DNA from: Taibaiella sp.
GTDB lineage: Bacteria; Bacteroidota; Bacteroidia; Chitinophagales; Chitinophagaceae
Direction: 5' to 3'
Assembly (NCBI GenBank): GCA_013815385.1
Contig: JACDGL010000009.1
Span: 1-64,000, forward strand
DNA length: 64,000 nucleotides
The number at the start of each line of letters is the position of its first letter. Position 1 is the first letter of the stretch. This document shows, one piece after another, positions 26,099 through 36,121 of this stretch. The notes beneath the pieces were generated by a model. That model was not told the origin of the DNA. It worked only from the letters and a program-made list of their open reading frames with translations, and did not search any database. A program made the position numbers and the translations under genes.

Positions 26099-27541
26099 AT
26101 GAAGCGTATATCTCTATTCGCCCTGCTAATGGTGGGCATGGCGCAGCTTATTTTTGCCCGGGACGGGTATCGTATCCAGATAAAAATCGATGAAGTTCAA
26201 GAAGGGGTAGTGTACCTGGCGCATTATTATGGCAAGCCTTTGCCCAGCGCTATCTACAAGGCTGATTCTGCAACTTTTGATAAAAATGGCGTCGCTGTAA
26301 TAGAAAGTAAGCAACCATTAGTGGGCGGGATATATATTATTATGCTCTCGGACCATAAAACTTACTTCGAGCTACTGCTAAATAACGGCGATAACATGAG
26401 CATTTCCACCAGTATCAAGAATCTGCCTGATGGTATTGTTTTCAAAAATTCGCCTGATAATGAACAGTTCATGGGCTACGTAAGATTCCTCAAGAATTTT
26501 GGTACCAAACAAAAGGAACTTGTAGACCGGTATGCCGCGGCCAGAACAAATACAGATACTTCTGATATTCGTAAGAAATTGAAAGAGAATTCATTGGCCC
26601 TTACTACTTACCGTAGAAATTATGCAAGTGCCCATCCCAATACATTGCTCGCAAATATTTTCAATGCATTAGAACTGCCGGAAGTACCCGAAGGAAAACA
26701 TCTGCTACCAGATGGCACAGTTGATTCTAATTTCACGTATGAATATTACAAGGCCCATTACTGGGACCATTTTAACTTCAGAGATGACAGACTGGTTTAT
26801 ACACCTATATATGATGCCAAGCTGGATGAGTATTTTAATAAGCTGGTATTGCCCTATCCCGATAGTATAGAAGTCGAAGGCGATAAGCTGCTTGCTAAAA
26901 CCAGAGGGACAAAAGAATTATTCAAATATACCCTATGGTGGCTTGAGCACAATGCGCAGGATAGTAAAATAATGGGTATGGATGCTGTAGTAGTATACCT
27001 TGTAGAGAACTACTACATGAAGGGGGATGCTACATGGCTTAGCAATGAAGACCTTAATAAATACATTGATTATGCTTCTAAAATAGCACCCAATGTGTTG
27101 GGCAACCTGGCGCCAGAGATAAAAATGCCGGATGTGAATGGTAAGGAGCAAAGCCTGATGGCTGTAAAAGCAAAATATACTCTGCTGTTGTTCTGGTCGC
27201 CCGATTGCAGCCATTGCCAGAAAGAAATTCCGCTGGTAGACTCTGTATATCGTGCAGTATTGAAGGCAAAGGGCACTAAAGTATATGCAGTGCGCACTGA
27301 AGGTGATGATACGAAATGGAAAGAAATGATAAAGAAAATGGGTATTACCGACTGGATAAATGTAAGTGACCCTGACCATACACGCCAGGACTATAGGCGT
27401 AAATATGATGTATATTCTACTCCAATAATGTACCTGCTGGATGAGAATAAAATAATACGCGGTAAAAAGATTGATCATACCAATATTGCAGATGTTATTG
27501 AGTTGCTGGAACGAAAGGAAAGATCAAAAACAAAAAAATAA
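26099..27541 (+). CDS. TlpA-like thioredoxin with N-terminal DUF4369-like domain
   Basis: The exported 480-aa redox protein has a signal peptide at residues 1-20, a beta-rich N-terminal domain of the DUF4369 type (QIKIDEVQEGVVYLAHYYGK), a helical middle and a C-terminal thioredoxin fold. The redox pair is in LLFWSPDCSHCQKEIPLV, with the first Cys near residue 370. Such proteins reduce periplasmic thiols or assist cytochrome and cell-envelope assembly. The exact role is unknown. It has its own promoter and lies 44 bases before the foldase gene, so the two probably form an oxidative-folding operon. Confidence 0.87.
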   Translation: MKRISLFALLMVGMAQLIFARDGYRIQIKIDEVQEGVVYLAHYYGKPLPSAIYKADSATFDKNGVAVIESKQPLVGGIYIIMLSDHKTYFELLLNNGDNMSISTSIKNLPDGIVFKNSPDNEQFMGYVRFLKNFGTKQKELVDRYAAARTNTDTSDIRKKLKENSLALTTYRRNYASAHPNTLLANIFNALELPEVPEGKHLLPDGTVDSNFTYEYYKAHYWDHFNFRDDRLVYTPIYDAKLDEYFNKLVLPYPDSIEVEGDKLLAKTRGTKELFKYTLWWLEHNAQDSKIMGMDAVVVYLVENYYMKGDATWLSNEDLNKYIDYASKIAPNVLGNLAPEIKMPDVNGKEQSLMAVKAKYTLLLFWSPDCSHCQKEIPLVDSVYRAVLKAKGTKVYAVRTEGDDTKWKEMIKKMGITDWINVSDPDHTRQDYRRKYDVYSTPIMYLLDENKIIRGKKIDHTNIADVIELLERKERSKTKK

Positions 27542-27585
27542 CCTGACTAATAAAAAATCATAAACAGCTATACAATTCATACACA

Positions 27586-29547
27586 ATGCGAAAATTGCTT
27601 TTAACCTGTATCACTTTAGCAACTATTTGTACCACCGGTTTTGCACAGACATTATTTACCTATGGCAATACCCCGGTAACAAAGCAGGAATTTTTAAGGA
27701 TCTATGAAAAGAACAATATTAATAAGAAGCCTGACTATTCAAGGGCCGCGCTGAAAGAATACCTGGATCTTTACTCTCTTTTCCGGATGAAGGTATCAGA
27801 AGCAGAAGCAGAAAAATTTGATACAATTACAAGTGTGCAAAGAGAGCTGGATAACTACAGGCGCCAACTGGCAAGGAATTACCTCACGGATGAGCAGGTA
27901 AATAACAGGCTGATACATGAAGCCTATGACCGTATGAGGGAGGATGTACATATAGCGCATATACTTATCAGCTGCCGTGCAGGATCTGATACAGTGGCTG
28001 CTTATCATAAAATAGATAGCATATACCGTGTTGTTACAAGCAAAAAGGCAGAGTTTGCTGAAATGGCCAGGCTTTATTCAGATGATAAAGGCACAAAAGA
28101 TAATGGTGGCGATGTAGGCTATATGACCGCATTGCAAACAGTATATCCTTTTGAGAATGCTGCATACACTACGCCTGTGGGAAAAGTTTCTGCCCCGTTC
28201 CGTACGCAGTTTGGCTACCATATTGTAAAAGTACTGGATAAGCGCCCTGATATCGGAGAAGCATCTGTAGCGCAGATACTGATAGCAACCCCTAAGTCTA
28301 AAGGAGAGGAAGGGATAGCTGTAGCCAAAAAACGTGCAGATAGCATAGAAACTGCACTAAAAAATGGCGCTTCTTTTGATGATATGGTAAAAAAATATTC
28401 TGAAGACAAATACTCAGTAAATAATAATGGGGTACTGGCTACATTTGGTACAGGTAGGATGATACCGGCTTTTGAACATGCATCGTTTGCATTAAAAACA
28501 CCCGGGGAAATATCTAAGCCGATACAAACGGAATATGGCTTTCACATCATAAAGTTGATCGATAAGACCAACCTGAAGTCTTATGACAGTATGCAGCCAC
28601 AAATAAAAAAGCGCATTGAGAATGATTATCGTGCACAAGTGGCAAGAGATGCTTATGTACAGAAGATAAAGGAAAAAAATGGCTTCAGGGAGTATCCTGA
28701 AAATCTTAAGGCAGTAGAAGCACGGTTTAATAGAATACCTGATACAGGTAAGGAAGCTAACACCTTCAGGGCATCAGATTTTGGGAATATGAATGCTCCA
28801 TTATTTACATTGGGTGGCAAGAATTATACGCAATCTGATTTTGCTTCGTATGCAGTATCTCTTACACGGGGTAAATTGATGGGGCAACGCCAAACCGTTG
28901 TAAAAGAATTGTACAGTATGTATGTGAGTACAGTGGTGAATGATTTCCAGGAGCACAAGCTGGTAGATGAGAACCCGGAATTTAAAAGCCTGATGGAAGA
29001 GTATAAAGCTGGTATCCTGTTATTTGAATTGATGGACAGGAATGTATGGGGCAAGGCATCGAAAGATACTGTGGGCCTGCAGGAATTTTATGAAATGCAC
29101 AAGGAGAAATATAAATGGGAGCCTGGTTTTAAAGGAAGTGTCTATAAATTCAAGGATGAAGCCACTATGAAGGAAGGGATAAAGCTGCTGGCAAAGAAGG
29201 GCATGACTGATGAAGATATGACTAAGAAATTGAATACAGAGGGGCATCCTGATGCAGTATCAATACAACATGGCCATTTTGAGTATTCCAGATTTACTGA
29301 AGTGCCACAAAATGATATTGTAAAGGGTAAAGCCTCTGTAGCTGTAAAAAACACTACCGGTGGCTACACTGTAGTGAAAGCAGATGAATTATACACCCAG
29401 CCGGTAGTAAAATCGCTTGATGAAGCCCGTGGGTACGTGGTTGCGGAATACCAGGATTATCTGGAAAAGAAATGGAACGAGCAAATGCGCAGTAAATACC
29501 CGCTTACAGTCAATCAGCCTGTATTTGACAGCATGGTAAAAAACTAG
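27586..29547 (+). CDS. Periplasmic peptidyl-prolyl isomerase with two parvulin domains
   Basis: The exported 653-aa foldase of the SurA/PpiC type has signal peptide ending GFAQ, a helical N-terminal chaperone segment, and two consecutive parvulin domains. The first, about 120-222, contains HIAHILISC and FGYHIVKVLDK. The second, about 225-330, contains VAQILIATP and YGFHIIKLIDK. A long C-terminal helical region follows. SurA-like proteins escort outer-membrane proteins. It follows the TlpA-like thioredoxin gene and ends at a strong terminator. Confidence 0.9.
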   Translation: MRKLLLTCITLATICTTGFAQTLFTYGNTPVTKQEFLRIYEKNNINKKPDYSRAALKEYLDLYSLFRMKVSEAEAEKFDTITSVQRELDNYRRQLARNYLTDEQVNNRLIHEAYDRMREDVHIAHILISCRAGSDTVAAYHKIDSIYRVVTSKKAEFAEMARLYSDDKGTKDNGGDVGYMTALQTVYPFENAAYTTPVGKVSAPFRTQFGYHIVKVLDKRPDIGEASVAQILIATPKSKGEEGIAVAKKRADSIETALKNGASFDDMVKKYSEDKYSVNNNGVLATFGTGRMIPAFEHASFALKTPGEISKPIQTEYGFHIIKLIDKTNLKSYDSMQPQIKKRIENDYRAQVARDAYVQKIKEKNGFREYPENLKAVEARFNRIPDTGKEANTFRASDFGNMNAPLFTLGGKNYTQSDFASYAVSLTRGKLMGQRQTVVKELYSMYVSTVVNDFQEHKLVDENPEFKSLMEEYKAGILLFELMDRNVWGKASKDTVGLQEFYEMHKEKYKWEPGFKGSVYKFKDEATMKEGIKLLAKKGMTDEDMTKKLNTEGHPDAVSIQHGHFEYSRFTEVPQNDIVKGKASVAVKNTTGGYTVVKADELYTQPVVKSLDEARGYVVAEYQDYLEKKWNEQMRSKYPLTVNQPVFDSMVKN

Positions 29548-29563
29548 CTATTTGATTAAAAAT

Positions 29564-29604
29564 ATGTATTGCGCCTTTCCGAATACCGGATGGGCGCAAT
29601 ACAT
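29564..29604 (+). terminator. Strong hairpin terminator
   Basis: A 12-bp perfect stem (ATGTATTGCGCC / GGCGCAATACAT) with an inner TCCG/CGGA stem lies 16 bases after the parvulin gene. The following run is only weakly T-rich. Confidence 0.7.
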
Positions 29605-29670
29605 TTATAGAGTATATACTATCTATGATACTATATTGGGGTTATGGAATGATATTATTAAAGTGAGATT

Positions 29671-30555
29671 ATGCTATTGACCAAGATAGACCGTGTAAAT
29701 AATATAAGCGAAAAAGACTTTCGGGATAAGTACCTATTACCAATGAAGCCAGTTGTAATAACAGACCTTGCAAAAGCATGGCCTGCCTATAATAAATGGA
29801 CGTGGGATTACATGAAGAAGCTGGTAGGGAATGTGAAAATAGGGGTGTATAATAATATACGGGCCGGCGCTAAGGTGCCTGTAAACGGCTCTGATGGTGA
29901 AATGTTATTTGGTGAGTACCTGGACCTGATCCAGAAAGGCCCGGTAGAATTAAGAATATTCCTTTTTAATGTTTTTAAATATGCGCCTCAAATTGTAGAA
30001 GACTTTACTTTTCCCGAGCATATACTTAAGGGGTTTCTGAAAAAATATCCGATGCTTTTTGTAGGTGGATCCGGTTCTATTGCCCATATGCATTATGACC
30101 TGGATCTTTCCCATATATTCCATACCCAGTTTCTGGGGCGTAAAAGGGTGTTGCTATTGCATAATTCTCAGTCGCCGCTTATATACAAGATGCCTTATAC
30201 AGTAGAGAGCGCTGCTTCTTTTGTAGATTGGCATGAGCACCTGGATACCGAAAAATTTCCCGGACTAAAATATGCAAAAGCCTATGAGACCATACTGGAA
30301 CATGGAGAAACGCTCTTTATGCCCACAGGTTACTGGCACCATATGCAATATATAGACAGTGGATTTGCAATGAGCCTTCGGGCGCTGCCTGCAGGTGTAC
30401 TGCCAAAAGTAAATACTATTTACCATCTCCTTGGTATGCGCGGATTTAACAACATGCTTATTAAAATGGCCCCCGAGTGGTGGTACCATAAAAAACGCCG
30501 CATAGCACAGGTTAAAGCAAATGAAGCCATGCAAAAAATAGGTGTTTCTGTTTAA
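29671..30555 (+). CDS. JmjC-like cupin (cupin_8) protein
   Basis: The 294-aa protein matches the cupin_8/JmjC-like Fe(II)/2-oxoglutarate oxygenase fold. The iron ligands HxD appear in AHMHYDLDLSH and the distal His in TGYWHHMQY. VVITDLAKAWPAYNKWTWDYM at the N-terminus is typical. Members hydroxylate proteins or small molecules; the substrate here is unknown. It lies 30 bases before the metallo-beta-lactamase gene and is likely co-transcribed with it. Confidence 0.87.
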   Translation: MLLTKIDRVNNISEKDFRDKYLLPMKPVVITDLAKAWPAYNKWTWDYMKKLVGNVKIGVYNNIRAGAKVPVNGSDGEMLFGEYLDLIQKGPVELRIFLFNVFKYAPQIVEDFTFPEHILKGFLKKYPMLFVGGSGSIAHMHYDLDLSHIFHTQFLGRKRVLLLHNSQSPLIYKMPYTVESAASFVDWHEHLDTEKFPGLKYAKAYETILEHGETLFMPTGYWHHMQYIDSGFAMSLRALPAGVLPKVNTIYHLLGMRGFNNMLIKMAPEWWYHKKRRIAQVKANEAMQKIGVSV

Positions 30556-30585
30556 TCAAAAAACTTCATCAATAATAAACCACAC

Positions 30586-31986
30586 ATGAAAATAGCATTT
30601 CATGGTGCTGCGCGCACCGTTACAGGGTCCAAACACCTTGTTCATTTAGATTCAGGCAAAAAGGTATTGCTTGATTGCGGAATGTTCCAGGGTTTGGGAA
30701 AGGACACTTTAGAGTTGAATAGTAACTGGGGCTTCAACCCGTCTGAAGTTACCTATGTAGTTATTTCACATGCACATATAGACCATATAGGCCTGCTACC
30801 AAAATTCGTTAAAGACGGATTTAATGGAAAAATATTCTGTACACCCGCTACTGCTGACCTGGCAAAGATATTACTGCTTGATTCTGCCCACATACAGGAG
30901 TCGGATGTCAATCACATAAATAAAATGCGGGAGATACAGCATCGCCCGCCAGTGGAACCTCTATATGATGCAGATAATGTTCAAATGGTTTTGCCTTTAT
31001 TGCATACCGTTGATTATGGTGAAATCTATAAGATAGATGAAGACATAACCCTCCAGTATACTGATTGCGGCCATATAATAGGCAGCGCGGCAATGCATTT
31101 ATCTATTAATGATGGTGGTAAGAATACCAGAATAACATTTAGCGGAGATGTAGGCAGGTATAATGACCTGATACTACGCTCGCCCGATATTTTCCCACAG
31201 GCTGACTATATTCTTATTGAATCGACTTATGGCGATACACTGCACAATAAGGTAGCAAGTGCGGGTGATACAATGCTGCAATATATAGAGGATACAATAG
31301 CGCGGGGTGGTAAACTTATTATTCCTGCTTTTAGCGTAGGTCGTACTCAGGAATTACTTTTTATATTGAATCGTCTGGACCTTGAGAAGCGATTACCCAA
31401 GATAAAATATTTTGTAGACAGCCCGCTATCAGTACAGGCAACCAATGTGGTGAAAAGCCATCCGGAATGCTTTAATGAAACGGTAAAAGCATTATTATTA
31501 AAGGATGAAGATGTGTTCGGTTTCAACGGGCTTGACTATATTGTGACATCTGAAGATTCTATCAAATTGAACGATATCAAAGAACCATGCGTTATTATAT
31601 CTGCCTCCGGCATGGCAGAATCGGGTAGGGTAAAGCATCATATAGCTAATAACATCAGTAATGCAGCAAATACGATACTTATAGTAGGGTACTGCGAACC
31701 ACAATCGCTTGGTGGAAAATTGAAGAACGGCGCCAAACAGGTAAATATTTACGGTGAGCAGTATAATGTAAATGCGCAGATTGGGGTTATTGAAAGCATG
31801 AGCGCACATGGCGACTATGAAGATCTTATTCACTGGCTTGGATGCCAGGATGCCGGTGCCGTCCGAAAGCTTTTCCTGGTACATGGAGAGTATCCTGTAC
31901 AGGTTAATTTTAGAGAAAGGCTATTGGGGAAAGGGTTTAAAAATATAGAGATCCCTGCATTGCACCAGGAGATAATGCTGGATTAA
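30586..31986 (+). CDS. Beta-CASP metallo-beta-lactamase (CPSF-like RNA-processing nuclease)
   Basis: The 466-aa MBL-fold protein starts with MKIAFHGAARTVTGSKHL, typical of YSH1/CPSF73-like bacterial homologues. The zinc motif is SHAHIDHIGLL, the beta-CASP insert follows (IPAFSVGRTQELLFIL), and motif C is VHGEYPVQ. Members are RNA endo- or exonucleases. It ends five bases before the convergent kup stop codon. Confidence 0.92.
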   Translation: MKIAFHGAARTVTGSKHLVHLDSGKKVLLDCGMFQGLGKDTLELNSNWGFNPSEVTYVVISHAHIDHIGLLPKFVKDGFNGKIFCTPATADLAKILLLDSAHIQESDVNHINKMREIQHRPPVEPLYDADNVQMVLPLLHTVDYGEIYKIDEDITLQYTDCGHIIGSAAMHLSINDGGKNTRITFSGDVGRYNDLILRSPDIFPQADYILIESTYGDTLHNKVASAGDTMLQYIEDTIARGGKLIIPAFSVGRTQELLFILNRLDLEKRLPKIKYFVDSPLSVQATNVVKSHPECFNETVKALLLKDEDVFGFNGLDYIVTSEDSIKLNDIKEPCVIISASGMAESGRVKHHIANNISNAANTILIVGYCEPQSLGGKLKNGAKQVNIYGEQYNVNAQIGVIESMSAHGDYEDLIHWLGCQDAGAVRKLFLVHGEYPVQVNFRERLLGKGFKNIEIPALHQEIMLD

Positions 31987-31991
31987 AATTA

Positions 31992-33953
31992 TTAATCAGC
32001 TTCCTCTATCCTTTTTAACTGCACTTCCGGTACAGCAGATACAATGATCGGGTATTTCTCCAGAGTCACATCTGATGGATCGAGTCCAAAGCCTCTTTCT
32101 TCAGAGAGGCTATACTTTTTAAGCAGGAAATACCCACGCATCATCAGGCGCTCCCACAGAGGCAGTGCATTATCGCGAGAGAGGAATTTTTCCATTACAA
32201 TAAAACGGAAATCTCCCATCACATTATTCCTGCTAAGTGATTCATAGCGGCTCACAACGTTCACTTCCTTATTGTGCACCATCTCTTCTACCACTTTCAG
32301 GAACATCAGCTGTATGCGGTGATCTATACGAAATCCTAGCCTGAACTCGACCCTTATTACCTCATTGGGAATAATGGTGTGTACGGAATATTCCATTGTA
32401 TAAGGCTCATCGAGTACATCCACATGTACGAACCAGTATATATCCGCCCGTTTAGGCTTGCGGTAGAGTATGGAATATATGACCTTATGCTCTATCTCTT
32501 TAGGGTTATTGGCACTGGTAAGGTACACAAGGTGGGTAGCATACTTTGGTATGCTATGGTCATTACTAAGCTCCTGCATGATGCTTACATAATCTTCCAG
32601 GCGTACAAATTCCACATAACGGTTTTTGATCTTACGCGCCTTGAACCAGGTAACCATTATCATAAACAACACACCACCCATTATCAGGGTTACATAGCCA
32701 CCATGTGGAAATTTCTCCAGGTTGGCGAAAAGGAAGGAGATTTCTATCGTCAGGAATACGAGCAGATAGGTAACAATCCATATGATCGGAACCCTCCTTA
32801 TAAACATATAATAGGCAAACAGGCACGAGGTCATTATCATGCATATAGTAATTGCCAGGCCATAAGCAGCGCCCATATTGGATGATTCCTGGAAGATGAG
32901 CACTATGCCGGTACATCCCAGAAACAACAGTAGATTAATACCAGGAATAAATGACTGGCCTCTTTCTACAGATGGGTATTGTATCTTCATCTTAGGCCAT
33001 AAGTTCAGTTTTATAGCCTCGCTTATTAGGGTAAAAGAACCGGATATCAGTGCCTGGCTGGCTATAATTGCTGCAATTGTAGCTATAACAATACCTATCA
33101 ATATGAACCAATGGGGCATCAGGTTGTAAAACGGATTTGATTTATTGGCATTCCAGCGCTCTCCCAGATGGCCAAGCAGGTAAGCGCCTTGCCCGAAGTA
33201 ATTTAATATAAGACAGAGCTGTACGAATATCCACGATACGCGGATATTGCCCCTTCCACAATGTCCCAAATCCGAATATAAGGCCTCAGCTCCAGTAGTA
33301 CATAGAAAAACAGCCCCCAGTATCCAGAAACCTTTTGGATATACAGTCAGTAATTTAATAGCATAATAAGGGTTCAGCGCTTTGAAAATGCTCCAGTCAT
33401 CACTCACATGATATATACCTAGCACCGCCAGCATAGTAAACCAAACGAACATAATGGGACCAAATAACTTACCCAGATTAGCTGTACCGAATTGCTGAAA
33501 AAAGAATAAGAGGGTAAGGATACCCAGTATTATATAAATGATGGTGTAGGTATGTATGTTACTAAATGCCGGTATTTGTTTTAAGCCTTCTATTGCTGAC
33601 GCTACAGATATGGGCGGGGTTATCATGCCATCGGCCAGCAGCGCCGCACCACCTACCATGGCCGGGAATACGGTCCATTTGCCATGCCGCCTTACCAATG
33701 CAAAGAGAGAGAATATGCCGCCTTCGCCCTTATTATCTGCCTTCAGAGTTAGTATTACGTATTTGACGGTAGTTTGTAGGGTCAATGTCCAGATAATGCA
33801 GGAGAGCCCTCCTATTATCAAAAGGTCACTGATTACCTTACCATTACAAATTTCATTGAAAACATAGAGAGGGGATGTACCTATATCTCCGTAAATGATA
33901 CCTAGTGCTATGATAATACCGGCAGTGGTTGCCTTATTGAGATTTGTACTCAA
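31992..33953 (-). CDS. kup: KUP/HAK/KT-type potassium uptake protein
   Basis: This inner-membrane potassium/proton symporter has 653 aa, about twelve helices (residues 1-450) and a C-terminal cytosolic domain of about 200 residues. The family signature is LGIIYGDIGTSPLYVFNEI at residues 16-34, with DNKGEGGIFSLFAL and ADGMITPPISV following. It has an exact -7 box 31 bases upstream. The gene is convergent with the beta-CASP gene, with no terminator space between them. Confidence 0.96.
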   Translation of the reverse strand: MSTNLNKATTAGIIIALGIIYGDIGTSPLYVFNEICNGKVISDLLIIGGLSCIIWTLTLQTTVKYVILTLKADNKGEGGIFSLFALVRRHGKWTVFPAMVGGAALLADGMITPPISVASAIEGLKQIPAFSNIHTYTIIYIILGILTLLFFFQQFGTANLGKLFGPIMFVWFTMLAVLGIYHVSDDWSIFKALNPYYAIKLLTVYPKGFWILGAVFLCTTGAEALYSDLGHCGRGNIRVSWIFVQLCLILNYFGQGAYLLGHLGERWNANKSNPFYNLMPHWFILIGIVIATIAAIIASQALISGSFTLISEAIKLNLWPKMKIQYPSVERGQSFIPGINLLLFLGCTGIVLIFQESSNMGAAYGLAITICMIMTSCLFAYYMFIRRVPIIWIVTYLLVFLTIEISFLFANLEKFPHGGYVTLIMGGVLFMIMVTWFKARKIKNRYVEFVRLEDYVSIMQELSNDHSIPKYATHLVYLTSANNPKEIEHKVIYSILYRKPKRADIYWFVHVDVLDEPYTMEYSVHTIIPNEVIRVEFRLGFRIDHRIQLMFLKVVEEMVHNKEVNVVSRYESLSRNNVMGDFRFIVMEKFLSRDNALPLWERLMMRGYFLLKKYSLSEERGFGLDPSDVTLEKYPIIVSAVPEVQLKRIEEAD

Positions 33954-33983
33954 AGCTTTATTTGGGCTTTAAAATTCAGGAAG

Positions 33984-33991
33984 CAAAATTA
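33984..33991 (-). promoter_or_regulatory. -7 promoter element of kup
   Basis: TAATTTTG on the minus strand matches TAnnTTTG exactly, 31 bases before the kup start. Confidence 0.5.
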
Positions 33992-34070
33992 GCTATTCAT
34001 AGTTAACTTTAAGAAAATACTTATAATTCATTAGCATCAATTTTATGACATTACAATAGATACATAACTG

Positions 34071-34078
34071 TAACTTTG
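34071..34078 (+). promoter_or_regulatory. -7 promoter element of dus
   Basis: TAACTTTG is an exact consensus match 28 bases before the dus start codon. The same octamer precedes the ferredoxin gene and the 36-aa ORF. Confidence 0.55.
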
Positions 34079-34105
34079 CGAACTTTCAATACATGTACCT
34101 GTTAA

Positions 34106-35095
34106 ATGGTTAAAATAGGAAATATAGAATTAGGTGATTTTCCACTTTTGCTTGCACCAATGGAAGATGTAAGTGACCCTCCCTTCCGTGCAGTCTGCAA
34201 GGAACAGGGGGCTGACCTTATGTATACCGAGTTCATATCTTCTGAAGGCCTTATAAGGGATGCTATAAAAAGCCGCCAGAAGCTGGATATTTTCGATTAT
34301 GAACGACCTGTAGGGATACAGATATTTGGTGGCGATGAGGAAGCGATGGCCCTTGCTGCTAAAATAGTAGATGCTACCTGCCCTGATCTGGTAGACATTA
34401 ACTTTGGGTGCCCTGTTAAAAAAGTGGTATGCAAAGGCGCTGGCGCTGCTGTACTTAAGGATATAGACCTGATGGTAAGGCTTACCAAAGCGGTAATACG
34501 CTCTACAACCTTGCCAGTTACAGTTAAGACCCGCTTGGGCTGGGATGATAGCACTAAAAACATAGAAGAAGTTGCAGAGCGCCTGCAGGATGTAGGTGTG
34601 CAGGCATTATCCATACATGGCCGTACCCGCGTACAGATGTATAAGGGTGATGCAGACTGGAGCCTGATAGCGAGCGTTAAAAACAACCAGCGCATACATA
34701 TACCCATATTTGGCAATGGAGACATAGATACCCCTCAGAAAGCCCTGGAATACAGGAACAGGTACGGAGTAGATGGGGTAATGATAGGCCGGGCAGCGAT
34801 AGGGTATCCCTGGATATTCCGGGAAATAAAAGAATATCTCCATTCGGGTAGTATATTATTAACCCCAACCATAGAAGAACGCCTCCATGCCTGCCGTAAA
34901 CATTTGTATGGCTCCGTGCAATGGAAAGGGGAGAAGCTGGGTATTTTAGAAATGCGCAGGCATTATGCTAATTACCTGAAGGGGCTTTCTCATGTGAAGG
35001 AGTTTCGTACACGTCTTGTTTCTACGGATAACGTTCTGGAGATAGAGCAGATATTTGAGGAAATTACAGAGCGCTACGCTATGGCACTAGTTTAA
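34106..35095 (+). CDS. dusB: tRNA-dihydrouridine synthase (DusB-like)
   Basis: This FMN-dependent enzyme reduces uridine to dihydrouridine in the tRNA D-loop. The 329-aa product has APMEDVSDPPFR at the N-terminus, the catalytic Cys in NFGCPVKKVVCKGAGAA, the FMN-binding VKTRLGWDDS, and IHGRTRVQMY and GNGDIDTPQKA. It overlaps the convergent hypothetical gene by four bases. DusB rather than DusA or DusC is the usual Bacteroidota form, assigned from general similarity. Confidence 0.93.
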   Translation: MVKIGNIELGDFPLLLAPMEDVSDPPFRAVCKEQGADLMYTEFISSEGLIRDAIKSRQKLDIFDYERPVGIQIFGGDEEAMALAAKIVDATCPDLVDINFGCPVKKVVCKGAGAAVLKDIDLMVRLTKAVIRSTTLPVTVKTRLGWDDSTKNIEEVAERLQDVGVQALSIHGRTRVQMYKGDADWSLIASVKNNQRIHIPIFGNGDIDTPQKALEYRNRYGVDGVMIGRAAIGYPWIFREIKEYLHSGSILLTPTIEERLHACRKHLYGSVQWKGEKLGILEMRRHYANYLKGLSHVKEFRTRLVSTDNVLEIEQIFEEITERYAMALV

Positions 35096-35493
35096 TCATT
35101 ATGAGTATTTGTCTTTTTTCTTAATTTTCGCCACTCTTTAAGTGTTAATATTTTATCATCAACAGGGTCGTACAATTTTATTTCTAATGTTTTGGGATAA
35201 ACGTAAAAATGAAGGTGCGTAAATGCCATGTCATTGGTATCTGAAGCTTCTTTTCCTATATCCATTACAGCTATCCAATAATAATTATTTTGTTTAGAGG
35301 GCTTTTTTTTAATTATTGCTATTAAAGCACGTTTGCCTAAACTGATAGAATCTGTATAAAGTGCATCTTTCCTTACCTCAGGTAGCTTTAGAATCATATC
35401 AAGTATCTTATCTTCTGATTTACTCAACATTTCTTGTGCAAAACAAGATGTTCCGAGTAACAGAAGAGCAATATTTAGTATGAAATATCTCAT
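35092..35493 (-). CDS. Small exported protein, unknown
   Basis: The 133-aa protein has a clear signal peptide (MRYFILNIALLLLGTSCFAQ). The mature part is one alpha/beta domain with HLHFYVYPKTLEIKLYDPVDDK. No family is recognised. Its ATG overlaps the pth stop by four bases, so it is translationally coupled to pth. Its stop overlaps the convergent dus stop by four bases. Confidence 0.75.
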   Translation of the reverse strand: MRYFILNIALLLLGTSCFAQEMLSKSEDKILDMILKLPEVRKDALYTDSISLGKRALIAIIKKKPSKQNNYYWIAVMDIGKEASDTNDMAFTHLHFYVYPKTLEIKLYDPVDDKILTLKEWRKLRKKTNTHND

Positions 35494-36053
35494 CCCTTAT
35501 TATACAAGCTCATGGTCTTATCAATCCCTTGTGTAGCCCAGCTTTCTATCATATCTACGCTTTTCACCACACACTCTTTTACCATAGGTAATTCAGATGG
35601 CGTCCATTTGCCCAGTACATAATCAACCTGCTTACCCTTAGGGAAATCATTTCCTACACCAAACCGCAGTCGTGGATAATTATCGCCCAGCAATACCAAT
35701 TCTATGTTTTTAAGGCCATTGTGACCGGCTGCACTGCCAGCGCCGCGCATACGCAACGTACCAAGCGGTAGTGCCAGTTCATCTACTATAACCATCATAT
35801 TTTCTGCAGCTATCTTTTCTTTATCCATCCAGTACTTTACCGCTTTGCCGCTCAGGTTCATGTAGGTGGTCGGCTTTATTACAATAAAGGTCCTTCCTTT
35901 CCATTTACATTCAGCTGCAAACGCGTGTCGCTGAAGGCTAAACTTGCCATCATGTTTTATAACAAAAGTATCGGCCACATCAAAGCCTATATTATGGCGT
36001 GTGCTGTCGTATTCCGCTCCTATGTTGCCAAGTCCGGCCAGCAGGTATTTCAT
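35490..36053 (-). CDS. pth: Peptidyl-tRNA hydrolase
   Basis: Pth recycles peptidyl-tRNA released from ribosomes. The 187-aa length fits. Asn10 and catalytic His20 are in GLGNIGAEYDSTRHNIGF, TYMNLSGKAV is present, and the conserved Asp is in IVDELALPLGTLRMR. GSAAGHNGLKNI completes the pattern. It lies after rpoD with a strong terminator between them, so it probably has a weak own promoter or is read through. Confidence 0.96.
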   Translation of the reverse strand: MKYLLAGLGNIGAEYDSTRHNIGFDVADTFVIKHDGKFSLQRHAFAAECKWKGRTFIVIKPTTYMNLSGKAVKYWMDKEKIAAENMMVIVDELALPLGTLRMRGAGSAAGHNGLKNIELVLLGDNYPRLRFGVGNDFPKGKQVDYVLGKWTPSELPMVKECVVKSVDMIESWATQGIDKTMSLYNKG

Positions 36054-36076
36054 TTCAGTAGTATTTTGCTATAAAA

Positions 36077-36099
36077 AAAGCCTCCAATAAGGAGGCTTT
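36077..36099 (-). terminator. Terminator of rpoD
   Basis: A 9-bp stem AAAGCCTCC / GGAGGCTTT with a 5-base loop is followed on the minus strand by seven Ts, 22 bases after rpoD. Confidence 0.88.
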
Positions 36100-36121
36100 A
36101 ATAGTTATGAATGTAAATATA

